From Elusimicrobiota bacterium (GTDB lineage: Bacteria; Elusimicrobiota; Elusimicrobia; Elusimicrobiales; UBA9959), in the NCBI GenBank assembly GCA_003482905.1, contig DMXM01000042.1:1-64000 (forward strand): a DNA stretch of 64,000 nt, in the 5' to 3' direction. Positions 7,871-14,520 of this stretch are shown piece after piece. Below the pieces are notes generated by a model. It ran no database searches. It had not been told where the DNA came from and saw only the letters and a program-made list of their open reading frames with translations. A program made the position numbers and the translations under genes. Position 1 is the stretch's first letter. Each line of letters opens with the position of its first letter.

Positions 7871-8056
7871 ATGAAAACCAAGACGATAATGGCGGCGGTA
7901 ATAACCGGGATGGCGGTATTGATGATAGCCGGCATGGCGAATATGCCGTCCCAAAGCAGCCTAGCGGCGGGATCTGACGGTTCAAAAAGAATATCCCAGC
8001 GGTCGGGCGGCGCGGCCGGGGCCAGCCTGGCAATGGTTTATTACGCCGAAAAATAA
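7871..8056 (+). CDS. Small secreted or membrane peptide (61 aa) under sigma-54 control
   Basis: The ATG at 7871 follows AAAGGA. Residues 5-24 are strongly hydrophobic (IMAAVITGMAVLMIAGM) and resemble a signal peptide or single membrane helix. The remainder is small and polar, rich in Ser, Gly and Ala, ending GASLAMVYYAEK. I do not recognise the family. Its promoter and upstream palindrome match those of the Cys-X3-Cys peptide, so it belongs to the same regulon. It could be a second signal peptide or a small membrane partner of the next gene. Confidence 0.6.
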   Translation: MKTKTIMAAVITGMAVLMIAGMANMPSQSSLAAGSDGSKRISQRSGGAAGASLAMVYYAEK

Positions 8057-8161
8057 AGTACGCGGTGCAATAAAACTATTTTGCGAATAATGCGGGCGGG
8101 CTGTTGCGGCAAGCGGGGGTAGGACGGCCCGCCCCATAGATCTAAAGACAATGGAGATAAC

Positions 8162-8728
8162 ATGAAGGATAGGATGAGAGCTGCGGGCGGGGTGATATTG
8201 GCGGCGGCGGTTATTTTTGGCGCCGCCGCGGCGCGGGCTGAAATTGCCGTGGATATGCGCGGTGGCGGCCACATGCGGCTGGCTGCAGATGGTGGCGCGG
8301 CGCGCCGCGCCGCCCTGCTGGAAAATATTTCAGGCGCGGTGGACCGCCTGGCCGCCGCCGGGGATATGGCTGAAAAAGAAGTGCTGCTGGCCGGTTTATA
8401 CGCCGGTTCCACGCCGGCCGGGGCCGCCCCGGCGGTTAACGTAGAGGCCGTCCGCCTTCCGGCCGCAAGCGCGGCCAAGGCCGCGCCCGCCTCCGGGGCA
8501 AGGTCGGCCGTTGGGGAATTGGGTGCCGAAGCGCCGTCCGGCGCGGACGGTGAGGCGCCCGAGGTCTCTGGCGGGGAGCCCGAGGAGGATGAGGAGACGG
8601 AGGCAGGTTATGCCTTCTCCGGATACCATGGCGCCGACGACGCCGATAAGCCGACCTTCGGCAGCATGCTGCTGGCCGCCGCCATAGGCCTGCTGGTGGT
8701 GGCTTTCTTCGTGCTGATACTGATCTAA
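8162..8728 (+). CDS. Unrecognised membrane-anchored protein with signal peptide
   Basis: The start has GGAGA shortly before it. An N-terminal signal peptide (AGGVILAAAVIFGAAAARA) is followed by an Ala/Gly/Glu-rich, low-complexity middle with an acidic patch (EPEEDEETE), then a C-terminal helix (MLLAAAIGLLVVAFFVLILI) reaching the last residue. This is a tail-anchored periplasmic layout; no known domain is apparent. It lies 105 bases after the 61-residue peptide gene with no terminator between them, so the two are likely co-transcribed from the sigma-54 promoter at 7814. Its TAA stop is part of the target duplication of the adjacent MITE. Confidence 0.6.
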   Translation: MKDRMRAAGGVILAAAVIFGAAAARAEIAVDMRGGGHMRLAADGGAARRAALLENISGAVDRLAAAGDMAEKEVLLAGLYAGSTPAGAAPAVNVEAVRLPAASAAKAAPASGARSAVGELGAEAPSGADGEAPEVSGGEPEEDEETEAGYAFSGYHGADDADKPTFGSMLLAAAIGLLVVAFFVLILI

Positions 8729-8887
8729 GGGCTCGTCAAGAAATAACTGACACAATTTGAAGGCCCGTCTTTGGCCGATTCCTTCGTTGCTCCTCACTCA
8801 CAGACCGCCGGTATGCTCGTTCGTCGCGCCTCGGACTCGGCTCAAATCCAGACCCCCAAATCGCGCCATTTATTTCTTGACGAGCCC
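8729..8887. mobile_element. 159-bp MITE with terminal inverted repeats and TAA duplication
   Basis: The ends carry a perfect 18-base inverted repeat starting GGGCTCGTCAAGAAATAA (8729-8746 and 8870-8887), which continues imperfectly to 31 bases ending in ATTTG with four mismatches. A TAA flanks both sides (8726-8728 and 8888-8890), the 3-bp TNA-type duplication of some IS5-family elements. The interior has no transposase. It is a non-autonomous element inserted between two convergent genes. Confidence 0.85.
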
Positions 8888-9066
8888 TAAGCGGTTTTGC
8901 CCAGCGCCTGGACGGTCTTCGCTATCTCGTCGGCGGCCGCGGTCATAAGGGCCAGCATCTCTTTTTTTTCTCCGGCGGAGCAGTCCTTGTAAAGGTCCGC
9001 GGCGCTTTTGAGGCTGGCGCATTTGGATTTAAGGTCGTGCAGAAGTTTTGTGAGATCAGCGGTCAT
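8887..9066 (-). CDS. 59-residue HisKA-like helical protein
   Basis: The start ATG (9066-9064) overlaps the TGA of the NtrC-type activator in ATGA form, so it is the second gene of that operon. The sequence begins MTADLTKLLHDLKSKCASLKSAADL and continues as a second helix MLALMTAAADEIAKTVQAL. This pattern resembles the two-helix dimerisation and phosphotransfer domain of histidine kinases (HDLK with His10), with no ATP-binding domain. It may be a stand-alone phosphotransfer or dimerisation partner of the activator or the hybrid kinase; that is inference. The TAG stop falls in the target site of the MITE. Confidence 0.6.
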   Translation of the reverse strand: MTADLTKLLHDLKSKCASLKSAADLYKDCSAGEKKEMLALMTAAADEIAKTVQALGKTA

Positions 9067-10424
9067 TTCTTGTCCCCCGGCAGGGCTATTCCCAGTCTTT
9101 TAATGGTGGCGTAAAGCAGCCTGGTGGATATCTTCAGGTCCTCCAGGGTTTTTGTTTTCTTGCCGCCGTTCTCCCGCAGGTTCCTGGCTATTATCTCGCC
9201 AGAGATCTTTTCCAGGGCGGCTTCCAGGCCGCGTTTCAGCGCGTCGGTATAGACGGCATCCGGCCCGCCGGCCGCCTCCGGCGCGCGGCGGGGCGCGCCC
9301 TGGCCGCCCTTCAGATGCTTCTGCACGGTATCAAGGCCCACGCGGCCGCCCTCGCCGCTGGACAGCAGGTCTATGAATTTCTTAAGTTCGCGCACATTGC
9401 CGGGCCAGGCGTAATCTTCCATCCAGGCGCGGGCCTCGGCGGTGAAAGACAGGCGCTTGCCGCCCTTGGTGAAATGCTGCGCCAGCAGGAACACGTCGGT
9501 TTTTCTGTCGGCCAGCGGTTTAAGGTTTATGGTGTAGCCGTGTACGCGCTGGAACAGGTCGAAGCGCATTTTCCCTTTGGCTATCAGGTCCTGCGGGTCT
9601 TCCAGCGTGGCGCTGATGACGCGGAACTCCGAGTGCTCCGGTTTCTCCGAACCCAGCGGGTAGAAAGAGCGCTCCTCTATGGCCTTGAGCAGTTTAGACT
9701 GCATGCCCAGGCTCATGGCTCCTATCTCGTCCAGAAAAAGCGTGCCCTTATGGGCCTCCAGCAGGCGGCCCTTGCGGCTGTCCGCGGCCCCGGTGAAAGC
9801 GCCCTTCCTGTAGCCGAAGAGCTCGGCTTCCAGCAGGTCCTCGCCGTAGGCGGAGCAGTTTATGGCCACAAAGGCGCCCTCGCGGCCGGAATGTTCGTGC
9901 AGCACTTTCGCCAGGGAGGTCTTGCCGGTGCCCGACGGGCCAAGTATAAGGATGGGTAGTTCGGTGGGGGCGTATTTCAGGGCCTCGCCGGCGGCCGCCT
10001 TGGTTTCCGGGTCTCCGGTGATGAAGGCGGAGGTGAAAATATCCGTCGCGGCCGCGGCTTTCCTGTTCTGGAGGAACTTGCGCAGGATGTCCGCCACGTT
10101 GGATTCCTCGTTGCCCTTAGAGTAGAAATCCCCGGCGCCCAGTTCGTACGCGCGGTCTATGATCTCGTCGGAATCGGAGCTGGAGACCACCACCGCGTAG
10201 ACGTTCCTGGCCGCGGCGGCGGCTATGGCCCGCAGGCCCGAGTAATCGTCGTCAGGGCCCAGCATCAGGTCGAAGAATCCGAGGTCGTAGCGGTTGGCCT
10301 CTATCTTCTTCAGGGCGGTTTTTAGGTCCCCGGCCAGGTCCACGTTGTGGGCGGCCAGGCGGGAGGCCATTATCTTCTGCGCCAGTTTGTCGTCTTCAAG
10401 CACCAGTATGTTAAGTTTTTGCAT
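9063..10424 (-). CDS. NtrC-type sigma-54 activator (response regulator)
   Basis: Three domains are clear. The receiver (residues 1-120) has acidic EDD, phospho-Asp52 in FFDLMLG, Ser in VVSSSD and Lys103. The AAA+ domain has Walker A GPSGTGKT (162-169), the sigma-54-contacting GAFTGA loop (208-213) and Walker B TLFLDEIG. A C-terminal Fis-type helix-turn-helix ends near TRLLYATIKRLGI. It should bind the 34-bp palindromes at 3897 and 7697 and remodel sigma-54 polymerase at the promoters at 3993, 7814 and 10539. It is divergent from the sigma-54-like gene across a shared regulatory region and is co-translated with a HisKA-like protein. The kinase at 2160-3842 is the likely phosphodonor. Confidence 0.92.
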   Translation of the reverse strand: MQKLNILVLEDDKLAQKIMASRLAAHNVDLAGDLKTALKKIEANRYDLGFFDLMLGPDDDYSGLRAIAAAAARNVYAVVVSSSDSDEIIDRAYELGAGDFYSKGNEESNVADILRKFLQNRKAAAATDIFTSAFITGDPETKAAAGEALKYAPTELPILILGPSGTGKTSLAKVLHEHSGREGAFVAINCSAYGEDLLEAELFGYRKGAFTGAADSRKGRLLEAHKGTLFLDEIGAMSLGMQSKLLKAIEERSFYPLGSEKPEHSEFRVISATLEDPQDLIAKGKMRFDLFQRVHGYTINLKPLADRKTDVFLLAQHFTKGGKRLSFTAEARAWMEDYAWPGNVRELKKFIDLLSSGEGGRVGLDTVQKHLKGGQGAPRRAPEAAGGPDAVYTDALKRGLEAALEKISGEIIARNLRENGGKKTKTLEDLKISTRLLYATIKRLGIALPGDKK

Positions 10425-10428
10425 TATA

Positions 10429-10464
10429 TTCTCTTTTGAGAAAGATTATTTTCATTTGAAAATA
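10429..10464. promoter_or_regulatory. Degenerate activator sites in the activator/sigma factor intergenic region
   Basis: TTCTCTTTTGAGAA (10429-10442) is a small palindrome built from the same TTCTC/GAGAA core, and TTTTCATTTGAAAATA (10449-10464) matches 15 of 16 bases of the left arm of the 34-bp palindrome. They lie about 80-110 bases upstream of the -24 element at 10541 and directly before the activator start codon, so they could serve both activation of the sigma factor gene and autocontrol of the activator. Confidence 0.6.
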
Positions 10465-10538
10465 TTTACCCCGGCTACTATTATACAGAAATTGGGCCGG
10501 GCCTCGCTTTCATTGGCGGGTGGTCCGCGGCGCCGGGG

Positions 10539-10555
10539 TTGGCATAATAATTGCT
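10539..10555 (+). promoter_or_regulatory. Sigma-54 promoter of the sigma-54-like gene
   Basis: TTGGCATAATAATTGCT is identical over 17 bases to the promoter at 7814, with GG at 10541-10542 and GC at 10553-10554. The gene it drives starts at 10603 and itself encodes a sigma-54-like factor, which implies positive feedback. Confidence 0.85.
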
Positions 10556-10602
10556 CTATAAAAGGTTATAATGGTATCAACGTGCGGTTGCGAGGTAACT
10601 AT

Positions 10603-11655
10603 ATGAAATTTAAATTGAACGCGGCTGGCAGAACAAGGACTTCAACGGCGCTGATGGGCGCGCTTAAAATGGCGCATATGGCGGAAATGCCGGAGGAGGA
10701 GTTCGAGAAGGTTTTAAAGGAGCTGGAGGCCAGCCGGTTCTTTGCGCTGCTCAAGGCCTCGGGCGTAATAAACCTGGCCGAGTTCCCGGCCGCGCGTTAC
10801 GCCGCCCGGAATTACGCCGGTTACGGCCTGAAGCTTTCCGGCGGCGACCTGCCGGAATTGGCCGACGGTAAAGGCGACCTGGTGGAAATAATACGGGGCA
10901 TAGGGCAGGAAAAATTCGAGGCGTGCTTCCTGAGGGACGCGGTTATGAGCGACGTGGAGCGGGCGGAAGAATGCGACATTACGGTGGCCGACGCCGGGCG
11001 CCTGAGGGATTTTGTGAACCGGGCCTATATACAGGCGGAATTCGAGGGCGCGCCCGAGGCCCCGGCCGCGCAGGTGTACAGCGCGGTGGCCGGCATAGAG
11101 ATAGAGGACGGCGCCCCGGTGCTGGCTTTCTTTCACCGCGAGATCTGGAAAGGCCGCTACAAGGTGGACGAGGAGAAACTGGCGCGGCTAACCGGGGATC
11201 TGCCACCGGCCCAGCGTCAGGGGGTGGAGAAACTCCTTAAGCGCGTGGAGTTCGCCGACAAGCGCAAAACCACGCTTTACCGCGCGCTGGAGATACTGCT
11301 CAATATACAGACGGAATACCTGACTACCGGGGAGCCGGGCCGGCGCCGGCCGCTTTCGCAGAAAACGCTGGCGAAAAACCTGGAGGTGGACGCCAGCGTG
11401 CTCAACCGCCTGGTCTCGAATAAATCGGTGCAATTGCCCTGGGGAACCGAGGCGCCCATGAGCGTGCTGCTCCCCAGCGCCAAGCAGGTTAACCTGGAAC
11501 GGCTTTATGCTATAGCCTCGGAGAATCCGGAACTGAGCGACGAAAAGCTGAAGGTGGAGCTGAAGGTGCGCCACGGGGTGGCGCTGTCCAGGCGGTCGGT
11601 GGCGCAGTACCGCAAGGATATGTCGCTGGCGGCCGGCGGTTCCAGGCGGCCCTAA
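10603..11655 (+). CDS. Short, divergent sigma-54 (RpoN-like) factor
   Basis: The start follows a GAGGTAAC stretch downstream of a sigma-54 promoter. The frame runs back through that promoter, but those upstream codons oppose the activator gene. The 350-residue product ends in SRRSVAQYRK (329-338), which matches the RpoN box ARRTVAKYRE at six of ten positions. Before it lies a sigma-54-type DNA-binding region (LSQKTLAKNLEVDASVLNRLVSNKSVQLPWG, then LSDEKLKVEL). The N-terminus (MKFKLNAAGRTRTSTALMGALKMAHM) is a degenerate region I with the usual Gln-rich character largely lost. Normal sigma-54 has about 450-500 residues; acidic region II seems absent. It is probably a cluster-specific sigma-54 that transcribes its own gene and the peptide operons with the adjacent NtrC-type activator. 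Confidence 0.8.
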   Translation: MKFKLNAAGRTRTSTALMGALKMAHMAEMPEEEFEKVLKELEASRFFALLKASGVINLAEFPAARYAARNYAGYGLKLSGGDLPELADGKGDLVEIIRGIGQEKFEACFLRDAVMSDVERAEECDITVADAGRLRDFVNRAYIQAEFEGAPEAPAAQVYSAVAGIEIEDGAPVLAFFHREIWKGRYKVDEEKLARLTGDLPPAQRQGVEKLLKRVEFADKRKTTLYRALEILLNIQTEYLTTGEPGRRRPLSQKTLAKNLEVDASVLNRLVSNKSVQLPWGTEAPMSVLLPSAKQVNLERLYAIASENPELSDEKLKVELKVRHGVALSRRSVAQYRKDMSLAAGGSRRP

Positions 11656-11660
11656 AGTAT

Positions 11661-11689
11661 TTGAACGTGGGTTTTAAAATTGCTAGAAT
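11661..11689 (+). promoter_or_regulatory. Sigma70-type promoter of the tRNA(CAU) gene
   Basis: TTGAAC and TAGAAT are separated by 17 bases and lie 30 bases upstream of the tRNA. Confidence 0.6.
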
Positions 11690-11718
11690 GGTTATTCGGT
11701 CGGCAATGCCAGATTTAC

Positions 11719-11792
11719 GGGCCCGTAGCTCAGTTGGTTAGAGCAAACGACTCATAATCGTTGGGTCGAAGGTTCAAGTCCTTCCGGGCCCA
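11719..11792 (+). tRNA. tRNA with anticodon CAU (Met elongator or Ile2)
   Basis: The 74-base gene folds as a cloverleaf: acceptor arms GGGCCCG and CGGGCCC, D arm AGCTCAGTTGGTTAGAGC, anticodon loop CTCATAA closed by AACGA/TCGTT, and T loop TTCAAGT. The 3' CCA is not encoded. The anticodon stem resembles that of tRNA-Ile2 (read as AUA after lysidine modification) as much as elongator Met, so the amino acid is not settled. It is not an initiator-like sequence. Confidence 0.93.
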
Positions 11793-11798
11793 GTATTT

Positions 11799-11834
11799 AA
11801 AAGGCCGTCCCTGCTAAAGGGACGGCCTTTTTTT
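11799..11834. terminator. Bidirectional terminator between tRNA and YwqK-like gene
   Basis: AAAAGGCCGTCCC and GGGACGGCC pair around TGCTAAA and are followed by seven T. The A-run on the left makes it work for the convergent gene as well. Confidence 0.85.
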
Positions 11835-11853
11835 CATGGATAGGGACGCCGAG

Positions 11854-12915
11854 TTATTTTTTTATCGCCTTATCTTCCTTAAAAGAGTATTCGGCCTTGA
11901 GCGGGCCGCCTTCCTCGTAGACGCGCAACAATTTAAGAACCGATTTTTCAAAGACGAACTCTTTGCTCAGTTTTCCTTCCTTGGAATAAACCTTTATCGC
12001 GCCGTCGGGGATCTTGCCTTCCTGGCTTATAATGTTGAAGTCCTTGTCCAGGTGCGCTTTTCCTATATATTTTCCGTTGAGCTGGAAGGCGAAGCGCTCG
12101 CCGCGCGCCAGGGACATGGTCTTTACCGTTACCAGGGATTCCTGTTCCTTGGCGGGTTCAGGTGCGGTCTGCGCTTTAGGCGGTTCGGCCACGTGGTCGT
12201 CAATGTAATAGGTTTCGGATTTAATCAGGCCGCCGGCGTCGAATTCTTTTTTCCAGCCGTTGAGCCTATCGTTCTTGTAGGTGGCTTCCATCAGGGGCTT
12301 GCCGTCATCGGCGTAATAATTGAAAGGGCCGTCCTTAGCGCCGGCCAGGTAATAGGCCTCTATCTGCACCTTCCCCGAGGGGTAGTAGGCCTTCAGTGTG
12401 CCGCTGGTTTTGCCGTTGGCCATGGTCTTTACCGTCTTGAGGGCGCCGGTGTCATAATATTCGGTGTAAGTCCCGTCTTTTATGGCGCCCTCAATTCCGG
12501 CGGGAGCGCCGGCGGCGTCAAATGTTTCGGTGGCTATGGCTACGCCGTTTTCGGAGTAGACCAGCAGGCGCGTGGAGGTGCTGGGCAGAATGGTGGTGAA
12601 GGTGAGTTTGAGGGGGGGCTGTTCCGGGGCCGGCAGCGCGGCGTGGACTTGCGCCGCTGGCGCGGTGGAGGCTGCGGCTTCAGGCGCGGTTGGGGGCTGC
12701 GCAGCTGCCGGCTGTACGGCCGCCGCCTCTGGCTGGCGTTCCTGAACATCGGATCTGTTTATGGTGAGCGAGCCGTATTTGGTCTTAACCAGCAGGGCGT
12801 CGTCAGTTTCTCCGGTTACTTCGCCGTCCAGTTTGGCCCCGTCCTTCATTATGAACGTGTCGGCATGGCAGAAGCCGGGTACTAATAAAAGGGCTGCGTA
12901 AATTAACGATTTCAT
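11854..12915 (-). CDS. Secreted YwqK/MORN-like repeat protein
   Basis: A signal peptide (MKSLIYAALLLVPGFCHA) is followed by a small beta domain (TFIMKDGAKLDGEVTGETDDALLVKT), an Ala/Pro/Gln-rich linker (about residues 55-95), and then about eight short beta repeats such as GTYTEYYDTGALKTVKTM, GTLKAYYPSGKVQIEAYY, GPFNYYADDGKPLMEATY and GWKKEFDAGGLIKSETYY. These are the G-x-W/Y-x-x-Y-Y-x-x-G-x-L/K-x-x-E repeats of the MORN-variant (YwqK-like) family. The protein is probably periplasmic or surface-exposed; no enzymatic motif is seen. It stands alone between tRNA and Rrf2 regulator genes. Confidence 0.75.
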   Translation of the reverse strand: MKSLIYAALLLVPGFCHADTFIMKDGAKLDGEVTGETDDALLVKTKYGSLTINRSDVQERQPEAAAVQPAAAQPPTAPEAAASTAPAAQVHAALPAPEQPPLKLTFTTILPSTSTRLLVYSENGVAIATETFDAAGAPAGIEGAIKDGTYTEYYDTGALKTVKTMANGKTSGTLKAYYPSGKVQIEAYYLAGAKDGPFNYYADDGKPLMEATYKNDRLNGWKKEFDAGGLIKSETYYIDDHVAEPPKAQTAPEPAKEQESLVTVKTMSLARGERFAFQLNGKYIGKAHLDKDFNIISQEGKIPDGAIKVYSKEGKLSKEFVFEKSVLKLLRVYEEGGPLKAEYSFKEDKAIKK

Positions 12916-13005
12916 ATAACCTCCGATGGTCTTATTCTACAAAAGAAAACCGGGGGAGGCGAGGAGACCCCCGGTCGTGCGCGCCCGGGCCCCGGAAAAG
13001 AGGCC

Positions 13006-13034
13006 TTGACATAATGATACCGGAGTGGTATCAT
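13006..13034 (+). promoter_or_regulatory. Promoter with overlapping operator for the Rrf2 gene
   Basis: TTGACA and TATCAT are 17 bases apart. The palindrome ATGATACC-GGAGT-GGTATCAT fills the spacer and the -10 box, so a repressor bound here would block polymerase. Autoregulation by the adjacent Rrf2 protein is the simplest reading. Transcription should start only a few bases before the ATG at 13045, giving a nearly leaderless message. Confidence 0.82.
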
Positions 13035-13044
13035 ATAACACAAG

Positions 13045-13440
13045 ATGAAACTATTGAACAGGGATGTTGATTATGCGGCCAGGGCGCTGGTTTTTATGGC
13101 CAGGGCGAATAAACCTACCGTTTCAGTGACCCAGATGCAGGAAACGGTGGGCGTCAGCCGGCCTTTTCTGCGCAAAACCATGCAGAAGCTGCACAAAGCC
13201 GGCATACTGCAGTCCGTTAAAGGCAAGGGCGGGGGTTTCGCGCTGGCGCGCCGCCCCGAAACCATAACCTTGGCCGCCCTGGTGGCGGCGCTTCAGGGCC
13301 CGCTGAAGCTGAACGACTGCGTCTTCCGTAAAAAGATCTGCCGGAACCACGGCGCCTGCCTCCTGCGCCACAAAATAGCGGCCATAGAAACCCGCATGAT
13401 ATCGGAAATAGAGGGAATAACGATCAGAGACCTTATATGA
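13045..13440 (+). CDS. Rrf2-family transcriptional regulator with three-Cys cluster site
   Basis: The N-terminal winged helix (NRDVDYAARALVFMA, then VSRPFLRKTMQKLHKAGILQSVKGKGGGFALAR) is typical of Rrf2/IscR/NsrR proteins. Cys92, Cys99 and Cys105 (DCVFRKKIC and HGACLL) are the ligand set for an Fe-S cluster, so the protein likely senses iron-sulfur, oxygen or NO status. Its palindromic operator overlaps its own promoter. The stop overlaps the start of the downstream ferredoxin gene (ATGA), so that gene is its probable target and partner. No Shine-Dalgarno sequence is visible. Confidence 0.88.
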   Translation: MKLLNRDVDYAARALVFMARANKPTVSVTQMQETVGVSRPFLRKTMQKLHKAGILQSVKGKGGGFALARRPETITLAALVAALQGPLKLNDCVFRKKICRNHGACLLRHKIAAIETRMISEIEGITIRDLI

Positions 13441-14318
13441 AAACCAAAAGACAGATAATCAAGATAGACGAGCGGTTATGCGACGGCTGCGGCAATTGCG
13501 TGACCGGCTGCCATGAGGGCGCGCTGCAGGTGATAGACGGAAAGGCCCGCCTGATCAGCGACCTGCTCTGCGACGGCCTGGGCGCCTGCATAGGCGAATG
13601 CCCCCGCGGCGCTATAAAAATAGAGGAGCGCCAGGCCGAGCCCTACGACGAGGTTAAAGTGATGGAGGGCATGGTAAAACACGGGGCCAACACCATAAAG
13701 GCCCACCTTAAACATCTTAAAGACCACGCGCAGAAAACGTTTTTAAATCAGGCCTTTGATTACCTGAAACAGCATAACATTCCCAATCCAATGGAGGAAG
13801 AAAAAGACATGTCAAAAGATAAAGAGAGCAAACACAAGCACGGCGGCCACGAACCCTGCGGCTGCCCCGGCGGGCGGACCATGGACCTGCGCGAAACCTG
13901 CGGCTGCGAAGAAGGGACCGGCGATCCCGCCGCCAAGTCCCAACTGCGCCAGTGGCCGGTGCAGCTGCATCTGGCCTCCCCCATGGCGCCCTACTTCGAA
14001 AAGGCCGATGTGGTAATAGCCGCGGACTGCACGGCTTACGCCTACGGCAACTTTCACAACGATTTCATAAAAGGAAAAGCCATAGTTATCGCCTGCCCCA
14101 AACTTGACGACGGCCAGGAGATCTACGCCGAAAAGATCCAGGCGCTGATCGAGGACGCCAAGGTGAACACGCTCACCGTGGTCACCATGGAAGTGCCCTG
14201 CTGCAACGGCCTGCTGGCCATGGTAAAGACCGCCGCCGCGGCTGCCGGCCGCAAAGTGCCCATAAAGCACGTGGTCATAGGCATACAGGGCGGCATAAAG
14301 AGCGAGGCTTGGGCGTAA
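13437..14318 (+). CDS. Ferredoxin-domain iron-sulfur protein with His/Cys-rich linker
   Basis: The N-terminus carries a complete 4Fe-4S motif (Cys15, Cys18, Cys21, Cys25 in CDGCGNCVTGC). A second motif lacks one ligand (Cys45, Leu48, Cys51, Cys55), so it may hold a 3Fe-4S or labile cluster. A His/Cys-rich middle (KHKHGGHEPCGCPGG and ETCGCEEG) follows. The C-terminal half (ADVVIAADCTAYAYGNFH to PCCNGLL) resembles the C-terminal domain of ferredoxin-like proteins found beside Rrf2 regulators and hybrid-cluster proteins. It is translationally coupled to the Rrf2 gene. The likely role is redox or nitrosative stress; the exact reaction is unknown. Confidence 0.8.
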   Translation: MKTKRQIIKIDERLCDGCGNCVTGCHEGALQVIDGKARLISDLLCDGLGACIGECPRGAIKIEERQAEPYDEVKVMEGMVKHGANTIKAHLKHLKDHAQKTFLNQAFDYLKQHNIPNPMEEEKDMSKDKESKHKHGGHEPCGCPGGRTMDLRETCGCEEGTGDPAAKSQLRQWPVQLHLASPMAPYFEKADVVIAADCTAYAYGNFHNDFIKGKAIVIACPKLDDGQEIYAEKIQALIEDAKVNTLTVVTMEVPCCNGLLAMVKTAAAAAGRKVPIKHVVIGIQGGIKSEAWA

Positions 14319-14377
14319 AGAGACGCCGCAAGGTCAGGGATAAAGGCCTTTCCAGTCCCTGGCGGGGCGGCATTTAA

Positions 14378-14407
14378 TTGAGAAAGCGGCTGGATTTTTG
14401 ATAAGAT
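14378..14407 (+). promoter_or_regulatory. Sigma70-type promoter of tRNA-Cys
   Basis: TTGAGA and TAAGAT are 18 bases apart and end 8 bases before the mature tRNA. Confidence 0.6.
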
Positions 14408-14415
14408 ATTTTTAC

Positions 14416-14487
14416 GGTGCGGTGGCCAAGTGGTAAGGCGAGAGTCTGCAAAACTCTTATTCGTGGGTTCGATTCCCACCCGCACCT
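14416..14487 (+). tRNA. tRNA-Cys (GCA)
   Basis: The 72-base cloverleaf has acceptor arms GGTGCGG and CCGCACC, the anticodon GCA in GAGT-CTGCAAA-ACTC, T loop TTCGATT and discriminator T. CCA is not encoded. Confidence 0.95.
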
Positions 14488-14520
14488 TAAAAATTTTCGG
14501 TGAAGTGCCCGCTTTCACCT

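Noticed and set aside
10294..10602. Upstream extension of the sigma-54-like gene
   Set aside because: It runs backwards through the sigma-54 promoter and into the activator coding sequence; the ATG at 10603 lies after the promoter and begins the region I-like segment.
11719..11792. Calling the CAU tRNA specifically as Met or as Ile2
   Set aside because: The anticodon loop CTCATAA fits both, and without the other tRNA genes of the genome the identity cannot be settled.
11836..12885. Plus-strand frame (349 residues) over the YwqK-like gene
   Set aside because: The minus-strand gene has a signal peptide and repeats; the plus-strand product is a Gly/Phe/Leu-rich shadow.
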